Positions 1-7,372 are shown, counted from the stretch's first letter. The stretch is 14,616 nt of DNA from an uncultured Eubacteriales bacterium (GCA_905207385.1 CAJLLH010000014.1:1-14616), one strand, 5' to 3'. Numbers and translations are program-made. The notes: generated by a model not told the origin, from the letters alone.

Positions 1-16
1 CTTTTTTCAATAAGTA

Positions 17-45
17 TTGATAAAATTCAATTGTTGCGCTATAAT
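17..45 (+). promoter_or_regulatory. Sigma-A-type promoter of the two-component operon
   Basis: A TTGATA box (17-22) and a perfect TATAAT box (40-45) are separated by exactly 17 bases, which is the canonical housekeeping arrangement. Transcription should start near 52, leaving a leader of about 60 nt before the regulator ATG at 112. The predicted start site also excludes the TTG at 31 as the translation start. The call rests on sequence match and position only. Confidence 0.7.
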
Positions 46-59
46 AGACGGGAATTAAA

Positions 60-110
60 ATGCCGTCTTTCCGTTTCGTTCGCGGCGGAAGCGCGGCTGT
101 GCGGGTATAA
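60..110 (+). other. Possible 16-codon leader ORF coupled to the response regulator
   Basis: An ATG at 60 opens a 16-codon frame (MPSFRFVRGGSAAVRV) whose TAA (108-110) lies one base before the regulator ATG at 112, giving TAATATG. The regulator ATG has no good Shine-Dalgarno sequence of its own: the nearest purine run, 87-91, is about 20 bases upstream. Translation re-initiation from a leader peptide would explain this. The leader ATG is only about 8 nt from the predicted transcript 5' end, so its own initiation would be near-leaderless. It could be chance. Confidence 0.25.
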
Positions 111-111
111 T

Positions 112-843
112 ATGTTCAGAATTGCTTTAATTGAGGACGAGAAAAACTGGATTGATTCCTTCCGCGGTTATCTGCAGAAGTATTTTGCAGAAAAGAAGGA
201 CGTTTTTTCCGTAGAGGTGTTCAACAACGGAATGGATTTTATAAGCGATTACAAGGGCGGGTACGACCTTGTGCTTATGGATATAGCCATGCCGCATATG
301 AACGGTCTTGAAGCGGCGCGCCGTCTTAGGGAAATTGACCGCGAAGTATGCCTTATCTTTGTTACTACGCTTGCGCAGTATGCAATAAAGGGATACGAGG
401 TAAACGCCTTCGATTTTCTTGTAAAGCCGGTAAGCTACGAACTTTTCAGAATAAAGCTGGACAAGGTCCGCGAGCACACGGGCAGGCGCAACAGCGCGTC
501 TTTCGCCGTGCAGAATGCGGGAGTAATGCGTATGGTTCCGCTTGCCGAAATAAAGTATGTGGAAAGCGTAAAGCATTATCTTTTCTTTCATACCCGTTCG
601 GAAGAGCTTAAAATGCGCGCCTCGCTTGGCGACATAAAGCCGCTTTTCAAGGCGAACGGATTTGCCGAGGTAAACCGTTCTCTGCTTGTAAATCTGGCAT
701 ATGTGGAGGGGTATACCCCTCAGGAAATAGTTGTTTCGGGCGAAAAACTGCCTTTAAGCAGGGTTTATAAAGCAGAATTTTTAAACGCTCTTACCAGGTT
801 TGTGGGCAACGGCGGAACGGGAGTATCGTATGACTCTGAGTGA
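112..843 (+). CDS. LytTR-family (AgrA/LytR-type) response regulator
   Basis: This 243-aa cytoplasmic protein is a phosphorylation-controlled DNA-binding regulator. The receiver domain (about residues 1-120) has the acidic pocket E8/D9, phospho-acceptor D57 in LVLMDIAMP, the Thr switch near T85/T86 and invariant K105 followed by Pro. The C-terminal part (about 135-235) reads as a LytTR DNA-binding domain, with the typical IKYVESVKHY segment and the motif F-x-x-V-N-R-S-L-L-V-N. Length fits AgrA/LytR proteins. I chose the ATG at 112 because the protein begins there with the receiver strand MFRIALIEDE, and the in-frame TTG at 31 lies upstream of the predicted transcription start. The end overlaps the kinase start by 14 bases, so the two should be co-translated partners. 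The DNA targets are unknown; nearby surface-hydrolase promoters are candidates by position only. Confidence 0.93.
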   Translation: MFRIALIEDEKNWIDSFRGYLQKYFAEKKDVFSVEVFNNGMDFISDYKGGYDLVLMDIAMPHMNGLEAARRLREIDREVCLIFVTTLAQYAIKGYEVNAFDFLVKPVSYELFRIKLDKVREHTGRRNSASFAVQNAGVMRMVPLAEIKYVESVKHYLFFHTRSEELKMRASLGDIKPLFKANGFAEVNRSLLVNLAYVEGYTPQEIVVSGEKLPLSRVYKAEFLNALTRFVGNGGTGVSYDSE

Positions 844-2116
844 ACTTTTTCAGATCAGGATATATCACGGCTATATTCTGCAGCTCTTCTTTGCAGAAGC
901 GCTGTTCTTCCCCGTGCTCGAACGACGCGACCGTTTCTGGCTGCGCTTTGCGCTTTCCTTTGTGGCGTTCGCGCTTCTTTCGCTGGTGGTTACCAATATA
1001 ATTTATCGCTGGCTGCCTTCGGGACTCAATTCTTTTACTATATTTTTGTTTTCGCTGGGAATGGGTGCGGTCTGCTTTAAAAACTCGTTCAAGGAAACGC
1101 TTTTCTGCTTTGTCGGCGCGCAGCTTCTGCAGAATCTTGCGCACAATCTGGAAAACCTTATATATCTGCCCTTTTCGGATAAAATAAGCGACGTCGGCTG
1201 GTTCTTCATTTCCGTTTCGGTAATGGCTGCGGTATACGTTGCCGCTTATTTTGTTATAATCCGCCGCTTCTCGGGCGGCAAAAAAATAAGCCTGCAAAGC
1301 TACGGCGTGCTCTCCATAGCCGTTTTTTCAATGCTTTTTTGCTACTTGGTTCAGTTTTTGCTGCAGGTCTACAACCTCGACGCCGTATGGGTGAACCGAA
1401 TGCCGCTTTTGTTGTGCGACGTAATGGCGCTGATGCTGCAGTTCGGGCTTCAGGGCTATAAGTGGAAGGTGGACGAAAACGCCGATCTCGAGCGGTTTAT
1501 AGCTCAGGAAAACAAGCATTACGAGGCATTGCAGGCAAATATAGACATAATCAACATGAAGGCGCACGATTTAAAGCACTTCATAGCCGACCTGCGCGGC
1601 GGCAAATATGCGGACGACAGCGGTCTTGCGGAAATTCAGGAAGCCGTTGAAAAGTACGAGCAGACGGCAAACACGGGCAACAAGGCGCTCGATTCGGTGC
1701 TTACCGAAAAAATGTACGCCTGCCATAAAAACGGCATAGCCTTTTCAATGCTGGTACAGGGCTCTGAACTGAGTTTCATGAGCCTTGCGGATATAACTTC
1801 GGTGTTCGGCAACATACTTTCAAACGCCATAGAGTGCGAACAGGGTGTGGAGGACAGGGAAAAGAGGTACATTTTTTTAAAGGTTTTCCGCACGGGCGGT
1901 CTTATATGCATTCACGCCGAAAATTACAGTACTGCCCAGCCCCAGTTCAAAGACAGTCTGCCAATGACAACAAAGGGCAGCGGCGACTATCACGGTTTCG
2001 GGCTTAAAAGCGTAAGGTACGTCGCCAAAAAGTACGGCGGCAACCTTACCTTAAGCGCCACGGGCGAAAAGTTCGTGGTGGATATAATAATACCTGTCCC
2101 GCGCGCGAAGAAGTAA
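830..2116 (+). CDS. AgrC-like GHKL sensor histidine kinase
   Basis: This 428-aa membrane kinase is the evident partner of the upstream regulator. Residues 1 to about 210 hold roughly six hydrophobic segments (around 14-28, 38-59, 68-85, 122-144, 157-181 and 188-206), the polytopic sensor layout of AgrC-type kinases. A helical linker follows, then a phosphoacceptor motif centred on H246 (KAHDLKH), an N box GNILSNAIECE (N328/N332) and a G box HGFGLKS (388-394), matching the GHKL ATPase of this class. The ATG at 830 is preceded by GGGAG (819-823) with 6-base spacing, so I prefer it to the TTG at 800. The gene overlaps the regulator by 14 bases. No agrB or agrD-like gene is adjacent, so the ligand cannot be named. 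No obvious terminator separates it from the GH3 gene downstream. Confidence 0.92.
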   Translation: MTLSELFQIRIYHGYILQLFFAEALFFPVLERRDRFWLRFALSFVAFALLSLVVTNIIYRWLPSGLNSFTIFLFSLGMGAVCFKNSFKETLFCFVGAQLLQNLAHNLENLIYLPFSDKISDVGWFFISVSVMAAVYVAAYFVIIRRFSGGKKISLQSYGVLSIAVFSMLFCYLVQFLLQVYNLDAVWVNRMPLLLCDVMALMLQFGLQGYKWKVDENADLERFIAQENKHYEALQANIDIINMKAHDLKHFIADLRGGKYADDSGLAEIQEAVEKYEQTANTGNKALDSVLTEKMYACHKNGIAFSMLVQGSELSFMSLADITSVFGNILSNAIECEQGVEDREKRYIFLKVFRTGGLICIHAENYSTAQPQFKDSLPMTTKGSGDYHGFGLKSVRYVAKKYGGNLTLSATGEKFVVDIIIPVPRAKK

Positions 2117-2195
2117 AAATGCAATTTTTTTCGGTTTTCAGAATTTGCCACAAAAACTCAATTTTTTGCCTCAGCTGAAAAAAAATTCCTTTCGG

Positions 2196-2204
2196 TGATA
2201 TACT
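2196..2204 (+). promoter_or_regulatory. Extended -10 promoter upstream of the first GH3 gene
   Basis: The string TGATATACT contains TG-n-TATACT, an extended -10 element, with a poor -35 match about 17 bases upstream. An A-tract at 2178-2185 could act as an UP-like element. Transcription would begin near 2211, at the edge of an inverted repeat. Readthrough from the kinase gene is also possible because no terminator is visible between them. Confidence 0.45.
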
Positions 2205-2209
2205 TTCAA

Positions 2210-2259
2210 CTGTTAAAAGCAAACACAAATTGCTCGTTGCAAACGTTTCTTTTAACCAG
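2210..2259 (+). repeat. Long inverted repeat in the leader of the first GH3 gene
   Basis: The arm CTGTTAAAAG (2210-2219) pairs with CTTTTAACCAG (2249-2259), an 8-bp perfect core (GTTAAAAG/CTTTTAAC) extended by CTG/CAG with one bulged base. A smaller nested repeat AGCAA (2218-2222)/TTGCT (2230-2234) lies inside. It starts where the predicted promoter would initiate, so it could be a 5'-terminal RNA stem-loop or an operator. It has no T-tract and is not a terminator. Confidence 0.4.
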
Positions 2260-2285
2260 TACATATTTATCAAGGGAGGGTTAAG

Positions 2286-5200
2286 ATGAAATTAACCAAA
2301 TTCGGTAAACCGGCGTTGTGGCGTTCGATTGCCGCAGTATCGGGCGTAGTGCTCGCGCTTGCGGTAGGCGGTACGGCCGTAACCACCGAATGGTCGGGCT
2401 ACATCAATAAGTATCTCGGCATTTCAAACACTACTATCGTTGAGGGCGACAGCAACGAAGACCCCATCCATTACAAAAGCGAATACAGCAATTACAAAGA
2501 CGTAATGGAAAATGCCCGCGAAGTTGCAAAGCAGGTTCAGGCGGAAGGCACCGTTCTTATGACAAACAAGAACAACGCTCTTCCTCTTAAGGAAAAGTCC
2601 AATGTAACCTTCTTCGGTTACAATCAGGTGTCCCCTGCATACGGCAGCTCAGGCTCTGGCGGCATAACGCCCACGGCGGAACGTCAGATAGACATTAAAG
2701 ACGCCTGCGCCAGCGGCAACGACGTAAAATTAAATCTGAACACAACCATATACGATTTCTATCAGGATAAGTACGACAACAAAGTAGGCTTTACCGAATC
2801 GCAGGGTTGGGGCGGCACAAGCTGGAATTTCCGCACGGCAAACTTTTCTAACGAACTCAATGCCGATACTTTCACAAGCGAAGTGGAAGAAAGCTTTGAC
2901 GACTTCTCCGATGCTGCTATATTCCTGATGACCCGCATAGGCGGCGAAGGCAACGACCCCTCTGCCGCAAACGACTATCTCGCGCTTACCGAGAACGAGC
3001 GTTCCGTTCTTCAGACCATGAAGGATGGCAACTTCTCCAAGCGTATAGTGCTTTTAAACACGTTCAATACGCCCGAACTCGGCTGGCTTGACGAATACAA
3101 CATAGACGCCTGCCTTTACATCGGCGGCCCCGGCGAAGTCGGCTTGGACGCCGTTACCGATATTCTTGTAGGCAGAACCAATCCTTCGGGACATCTTGCC
3201 GATACTTATGCCGCAGACGCATTCTCTTCCCCTGCAATGCAGAACTTCGGCGACTTCACGTTCTCTAACGCTTCCGACATAGTCAATGCGGACTCGCGCA
3301 AGTACCTTATGTATAACGAAGGCATATACGTAGGTTACAGATATTACGAAACGAGGTATGAAGATTCCGTTCTGAACAGGGGCAACGCGGCGTCCGATGC
3401 GGGCGTGTATGCTTCTTCTTCAAACAAGTGGAACTACAGCGACGAAGTTATATTCCCGTTCGGCTGGGGCATGTCTTATTCTACGTTTACCCAGACCCTC
3501 GACAGCGTTGATGTCGACTGGGACAGCAAGACTGCAGAAGTTACCGTAACCGTAACCAACGAAACTCCTTCCATACCCGGCAAGGACGTGGTTCAGGTTT
3601 ACGCTCAGGCGCCTTATACCGCCGGCGGAATTGAAAAATCTGCCGTTCAGCTCTGCGGATTTGCAAAAACTGACGTGCTTGATTCAAAGAACCCCGAACA
3701 GACCGTTACCATTACGGTGGAACTCAGGGACATTGCAAGCTATGATTACGAAAATTTCAAGACGTACATAATGGAAAAGGGCGATTACTACTTTGCGATA
3801 GGCAACGGCGCGCACGAAGCGCTCAATAACATTCTTGCCGCAAAGGGTTACGATACTTCCGACGGAATGGATGCCAACGGTACTGCCGCAAAAGCATACA
3901 AGGCGGAAAAGACCACCTTCAATAAAGACGAGTACAGACTATCCGAAAACAATACGTCCATAACCAACCAGTTTGAATCTACCGATATCAACTACTACGA
4001 CGAAGACGCCGTAACTTATCTTTCCAGAAGCGACTGGAAGGGTACGTGGCCCAAGACCATGGAAAACTTTGCCGCAACCGACAGCATGATAGCAGAAGCA
4101 GCTTCTTACTATTCGGCAAAAACCGACGGCAGCACAACGCCTACGGCGTATGAACCCGGCAGCAGCGACACCTCTTCCATAACCCTTGGCGCGGAACAGA
4201 AATATTCGCTTGCAATGATGATAGGCGCGGACTATGACGACGTCAACTGGGACCTTCTTCTCGACCAGCTCACCGTGCAGGATTACCTTGATTCTACCAG
4301 TCAGGGCAGAAAGGAACTCACAAGCGTAGGTCTTAATGCTACCACCGCGGTAGACGGCCCTGCGGCTTGGACGAAGTCCACATACATAACCAACTACGAA
4401 GATCAGTACAATGCCGATAAGGTTGTAAAAACTGACGAACAGACCGTGCTTTATCCCATAGAAACGGTATTTGCCGGAACGTGGAACGTTGACCTTATTG
4501 AAGAACTTGGCGAATCCTTCGGCGAAGAAGGACTCTGGGGAGGCGGCGTAGGCTGGTACGGTCCCGGCGCGAATACCCACAGAACGCCTTACGGCGGCAG
4601 AAACTTTGAATACTTCTCCGAAGACGGTTTCATTGCCGGCAAACTCTGCGAAGCAGAAGTTAAGGGCGCTATGTCAAAGGGCGTTATCTGCTATCTCAAG
4701 CACTTCTTCCTCAATGACCAGGAAACCAACCGCATAGGCGTGTGCACGTTCTCTAACGAGCAGGCTATAAGGGAAATTTACTTAAGAGCGTTCCAGTATG
4801 CGTTTGAAACTACGGGCGAAGACGATCCTTCGTGCAACGGCGTAATGGGCGGCTTCAACCGCCTCGGCATGACCTGGACGGGACATCACTCCAACCTCTG
4901 GAAGAACGTAATGGAAGGCGAATGGGGCTTCCTCGGCAACGTAACAACCGACTTCGGTCAGAAGCAGGGCAGCCTTATGGAACCCAGACTTGCATACGAG
5001 GCAGGCACTCATATGTTCTGCACTTCCGGTACGGGCTTTGCAAATTACCTTGAGGGTGCAGATATCACTTCCGACCTCAAACTTCTTACAAACATGCGCG
5101 AAGCGCTTCACCGCCAGCTTTACAACTTCGCTAACAGCGCGGCGATGAACGGACTTACTTCCGATTCAAAGATTGTTACCATAAGAACGTGGTACGAAAA

Positions 5201-5309
5201 CGCTCTGCTTGCCGCAACAATAGTTGCAGCGGTAGCGTTCGCGGGGTCGGGAATTATGGTTCTTGCTCAGGCATTCTTCAATAAAAAAGATGAAAAGGAG
5301 GCCAAGTAA
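2286..5309 (+). CDS. Membrane-anchored, domain-permuted GH3 glycoside hydrolase
   Basis: This 1007-aa enzyme is a retaining exo-acting GH3 glycosidase (beta-glucosidase/beta-xylosidase class; substrate not determinable) with inverted domain order. An N-terminal membrane segment (about 13-32) precedes the GH3 C-type sandwich domain (about 82-400), which starts with AEGTVLMTNKNNALPL and carries RIGGEGND with candidate acid/base E221. A fibronectin-III-like domain follows (about 405-505), then the linker motif YLSRSDWKGTWPK (578-590). The TIM-barrel domain (about 640-945) has DGP (D690), GRNFEYFSED (771-780), K805-H806, DQETNR (811-816) and candidate nucleophile D889 in VTTDFG. A second membrane helix (about 971-995) and a lysine-rich tail end the protein. 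Both ends would be anchored, with the catalytic body outside. The ATG has a strong AAGGGAGGG site (2272-2280). The next gene overlaps by one base. Confidence 0.93.
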   Translation: MKLTKFGKPALWRSIAAVSGVVLALAVGGTAVTTEWSGYINKYLGISNTTIVEGDSNEDPIHYKSEYSNYKDVMENAREVAKQVQAEGTVLMTNKNNALPLKEKSNVTFFGYNQVSPAYGSSGSGGITPTAERQIDIKDACASGNDVKLNLNTTIYDFYQDKYDNKVGFTESQGWGGTSWNFRTANFSNELNADTFTSEVEESFDDFSDAAIFLMTRIGGEGNDPSAANDYLALTENERSVLQTMKDGNFSKRIVLLNTFNTPELGWLDEYNIDACLYIGGPGEVGLDAVTDILVGRTNPSGHLADTYAADAFSSPAMQNFGDFTFSNASDIVNADSRKYLMYNEGIYVGYRYYETRYEDSVLNRGNAASDAGVYASSSNKWNYSDEVIFPFGWGMSYSTFTQTLDSVDVDWDSKTAEVTVTVTNETPSIPGKDVVQVYAQAPYTAGGIEKSAVQLCGFAKTDVLDSKNPEQTVTITVELRDIASYDYENFKTYIMEKGDYYFAIGNGAHEALNNILAAKGYDTSDGMDANGTAAKAYKAEKTTFNKDEYRLSENNTSITNQFESTDINYYDEDAVTYLSRSDWKGTWPKTMENFAATDSMIAEAASYYSAKTDGSTTPTAYEPGSSDTSSITLGAEQKYSLAMMIGADYDDVNWDLLLDQLTVQDYLDSTSQGRKELTSVGLNATTAVDGPAAWTKSTYITNYEDQYNADKVVKTDEQTVLYPIETVFAGTWNVDLIEELGESFGEEGLWGGGVGWYGPGANTHRTPYGGRNFEYFSEDGFIAGKLCEAEVKGAMSKGVICYLKHFFLNDQETNRIGVCTFSNEQAIREIYLRAFQYAFETTGEDDPSCNGVMGGFNRLGMTWTGHHSNLWKNVMEGEWGFLGNVTTDFGQKQGSLMEPRLAYEAGTHMFCTSGTGFANYLEGADITSDLKLLTNMREALHRQLYNFANSAAMNGLTSDSKIVTIRTWYENALLAATIVAAVAFAGSGIMVLAQAFFNKKDEKEAK

Positions 5310-5725
5310 TGAAAATGCTTAAAGATTTTCTTGCGAATAAAAGACCCGGCTGGTATGTTTCGGTTGCCTCTCTTTTGCTGGGACTTATAACCGTGATAGT
5401 ATACACCGCGCGCGGCGGCAACTATCTTTCGCCCGTAAGCAGTGCTGCGGTAGTGCTCCTTGTGTTTGCCGTATTAACCAACGCCGCAGTGCTTGTTATG
5501 GACTTCAAAGTGGCTGCGTTCATTCCTATGATTTTGTACGCTTGCACCGTTGCAGTATTCCTTAATACCGAAATGCTGTTCATAACCAACGTTATATTCG
5601 GCGTAGACGGCAACTATTTCGACGGCGCATTCTTCACTTTCCTTGTTACCGGCGTGCTTGCAATGGTAACATCTGCCGTAGCTTTTGCTATGGGACTTTC
5701 CAAAAGCAACAAGCTTAAGGCTTAA
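5309..5725 (+). CDS. Small four-TM membrane protein, partner of the first GH3
   Basis: I do not recognise a named family for this 138-aa protein. It has four hydrophobic segments at about 15-33, 41-64, 68-98 and 106-130, short basic termini (KRPG before TM1, SKSNKLKA at the end) and a small polar loop VDGNYFDG between TM3 and TM4 that is probably outside. Its ATG overlaps the GH3 stop codon (TAATG), and AAGGAGG at 5295-5301 gives 7-base spacing, so translation is coupled. The same arrangement recurs after the second GH3 with a 178-aa four-TM protein. I infer a membrane partner or assembly factor for the doubly anchored GH3, for example contacting its terminal helices. No catalytic motif is visible. 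Confidence 0.85.
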   Translation: MKMLKDFLANKRPGWYVSVASLLLGLITVIVYTARGGNYLSPVSSAAVVLLVFAVLTNAAVLVMDFKVAAFIPMILYACTVAVFLNTEMLFITNVIFGVDGNYFDGAFFTFLVTGVLAMVTSAVAFAMGLSKSNKLKA

Positions 5726-5751
5726 AAAAATATTGCTTACTTAACTGTAGC

Positions 5752-5785
5752 TTATGCGCCCGATGCGGCTGCGTCGGGCGCATAA
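5752..5785 (+). other. Perfect 12-bp hairpin between the four-TM gene and the esterase gene
   Basis: TTATGCGCCCGA (5752-5763) and TCGGGCGCATAA (5774-5785) form a perfect 12-bp stem with a 10-base loop. An outer pair ACTTAA (5739-5744)/TTAAGT (5789-5794) could extend it. Only AAAATT follows on the + strand, and no T-tract follows on the - strand, so it is not a standard intrinsic terminator. It may be a partial terminator, an RNA-processing or stabilising hairpin, or an operator that adjusts esterase expression relative to the genes before it. Confidence 0.6.
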
Positions 5786-5811
5786 AAATTAAGTTAACGA
5801 GAGGCCGAATT

Positions 5812-6771
5812 TTGAAAGCAAAAAATTATCTTACAATTTTATGCGCGGCGGCGTTTTCTGCGGCGACAATGTTTTTGTGTGCCTGCGGCAACGGCGGCGA
5901 CGGCCCTGCAACTATAACCGATAGCGAGGTTCCCGCAAAATACCGCGCCGAGCGCACTACGGAGGCGGGTGAGGTCGTTTCCCTCACGTATACTGCTCAC
6001 GATTACGCCCTCGGCACTGCGGCTACCGAACAGAAATACTGCAACGTGTATCTGCCTTACGGTTACAGCGAAGAGGAGGAGTATAACATACTCTATCTCA
6101 TTCACGGTACCGACCCGCAAACAGTTGTGCATCAGGAAACCTGGCTGTACACTATAGGCGTCAAAAACATTCTCGACAACATGATATACTACGGCGACAT
6201 AGAGCCGCTTATAGTTGTTACGCCAAGTTTTTACAGCTACGGACTTTACGGCGACGATAATATGACCAGCGTAACCGAAGTTACGCCCGTAAAAGAAAAT
6301 TCCACCAACAATTTCGGCATGGAACTGCGCAATGACATAATTCCCGCAGTTGAAAGCAAGTATTCGACGTACGCGGCTGACGTTACGGAGGAAGCCCTCA
6401 TCTCCTCGCGCGACCACCGCGCAATGGCGGGGCTTTCCAACGGTTGCAGAATAACCTACCTCGGCGGAATGGTGGAAAATTTCGACTATATAAGCTGGTA
6501 CGGCTGTTTTTCTTCTTCGGTGGACAGTCAGATTTTGCTCGACGCGCTCAATTCGGAAAAGTACAGCGATTACGAACTGAATTACATGTTTAACGCAGAC
6601 GGCATTTACGATTTTGCTTACAACGGACATAAAAAAATGGTCGAAGAGCTGATGGAGGACGAAAGATTTACCGAGGAAAACACCGAATACGTAACAATAT
6701 CCTTCGGTTATCATTCTGCAAGGTCGTGGCGCGTGGGGCTGTATGACGCCCTTCAAAGATTTTTCAAGTAG
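5812..6771 (+). CDS. Lipoprotein alpha/beta-hydrolase, esterase D / CE1-like
   Basis: This 319-aa exported lipoprotein resembles the putative-esterase (feruloyl/acetyl esterase, CE1-like) alpha/beta-hydrolase group and probably cleaves ester decorations on glycans. The start is TTG at 5812, supported by GAGAGG (5799-5804) with 7-base spacing and by a signal peptide that begins right there. The lipobox L-C-A-C places the lipid-modified Cys at residue 25. The mature part has NVYLPYGY near 78, an oxyanion-region LIHG (96-99), the nucleophile elbow GLSNG with S209, a candidate acid D267 in GIYDFAYNG and catalytic H301 in GYHSARSW, where related esterases have GGH-x-W. It follows the GH3/four-TM pair by 86 bases with no promoter I can see, so it is probably in the same operon. 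The actual substrate cannot be told from sequence. Confidence 0.85.
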   Translation: MKAKNYLTILCAAAFSAATMFLCACGNGGDGPATITDSEVPAKYRAERTTEAGEVVSLTYTAHDYALGTAATEQKYCNVYLPYGYSEEEEYNILYLIHGTDPQTVVHQETWLYTIGVKNILDNMIYYGDIEPLIVVTPSFYSYGLYGDDNMTSVTEVTPVKENSTNNFGMELRNDIIPAVESKYSTYAADVTEEALISSRDHRAMAGLSNGCRITYLGGMVENFDYISWYGCFSSSVDSQILLDALNSEKYSDYELNYMFNADGIYDFAYNGHKKMVEELMEDERFTEENTEYVTISFGYHSARSWRVGLYDALQRFFK

Positions 6772-6779
6772 GTGGCGCC

Positions 6780-7115
6780 GTGGAAAAAATTAAAAAATAT
6801 CTCAATATAGGGCTTTGCATTGCCCTTCTTGCGGCGTGTTGGGGTGAGTTTATCCTCTGTTTTGCGCGCGGATATGAAGAGCTGTGGTATACCATACTGG
6901 TTCCCTCCTTAATAATCACCGCTCTCTCTGTTTGCGCGCTTAAAACGCGCCTCAAATGGCTTTACTTCATAGCCACCGCAATCGAACTTGCGGGAGCAGT
7001 TCTGCTTATAGGTTTTCCTAACTATGTAATGTTTCTGGCGCTTATCCTTGGCGGGCTTTCGCTCGCGGCGGAAATTTTCTGGCTGGTGCTTCACATCAAA
7101 AAGCGCAATGCCTGA
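6780..7115 (+). CDS. Small four-TM hypothetical membrane protein
   Basis: This 111-aa protein begins with GTG at 6780, eight bases after the esterase stop; AGGTGG (6770-6775) overlaps that stop and serves as ribosome binding site. Four hydrophobic stretches lie at about 8-28, 36-54, 58-78 and 82-104, with a basic N-terminus (EKIKKY), a basic turn (LKTRLKW) and a basic end (HIKKRNA), which suggests both ends face the cytoplasm. It does not look clearly homologous to the two GH3-linked four-TM proteins, although size and topology are similar. It is the last gene of the first hydrolase operon, about 220 bases before a strong terminator. Function unknown; a role with the esterase is suggested only by position. 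Confidence 0.75.
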   Translation: MEKIKKYLNIGLCIALLAACWGEFILCFARGYEELWYTILVPSLIITALSVCALKTRLKWLYFIATAIELAGAVLLIGFPNYVMFLALILGGLSLAAEIFWLVLHIKKRNA

Positions 7116-7335
7116 AAAGCCTTTGCGTTTAAAGTAAAGGCGGCGCGGCGTCGTGCTGAATCAATGTTGCATCGTGGAAAATTTATGGCGCATTTTGGCG
7201 GGCGGTTAAAGCTGTGTAAATCAAGTATTTCCGCCATATATGCGGGGCAATTGGGTAAAACGCTTGTTTTTTGCCTTTGCTGTGCACAGCAACAGCATTT
7301 TTAATGCGCTGCAACTGCATTTAAAAATTAAAAAC
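7116..7335. other. Gene-free spacer after the first hydrolase operon
   Basis: I see no gene here. The stretch holds a weak 6-bp hairpin GCCTTT (7119-7124)/AAAGGC (7136-7141), a near-palindrome with core CATATATG (7231-7246), the perfect 16-bp palindrome at 7277-7292 and a GCATT/AATGC hairpin (7295-7307). A 3' untranslated region of over 200 nt before the terminator is unusually long for this compact locus. Confidence 0.5.
7277..7292. repeat. Perfect 16-bp palindrome
   Basis: TTGCTGTGCACAGCAA reads identically on both strands. Such a site could bind a dimeric regulator or form a short hairpin in the operon 3' end. It lies 43 bases before the terminator and is far from any start codon, so a promoter role is unclear. 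Confidence 0.55.
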
Positions 7336-7372
7336 AAACCCCCTTTGCGCAATTTGCGCAAAGGGGGTTTTT
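7336..7372 (+). terminator. Intrinsic terminator of the first hydrolase operon
   Basis: AAACCCCCTTTGCGC (7336-7350) pairs perfectly with GCGCAAAGGGGGTTT (7356-7370) around a five-base loop, and the T-run continues to 7372. An A-rich stretch lies on the upstream side, so the hairpin could also terminate on the opposite strand. It closes the transcript carrying the GH3, four-TM, esterase and second four-TM genes. Confidence 0.93.

Noticed and set aside
31..111. TTG at 31 as start of the response regulator
   Set aside because: It lies inside the predicted promoter, upstream of the likely transcript start, and adds 27 residues ahead of a normal receiver domain start.
106..111. TATAAT next to the regulator ATG as a promoter
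   Set aside because: A start site from it would fall inside the coding sequence; the box at 40-45 with a 17-base spacer to TTGATA is far better.
800..829. TTG at 800 as start of the kinase
   Set aside because: The ATG at 830 has a well-spaced GGGAG site; the extra ten residues add nothing recognisable.
3939..4580. 213-codon minus-strand frame within the first GH3
   Set aside because: The + strand has continuous GH3 motifs here; the antisense product is a low-complexity basic sequence with no recognisable domain.
5839..6756. 305-codon open frame on the minus strand
   Set aside because: Antisense shadow of the esterase gene, whose lipobox, nucleophile elbow and ribosome site support the + strand.
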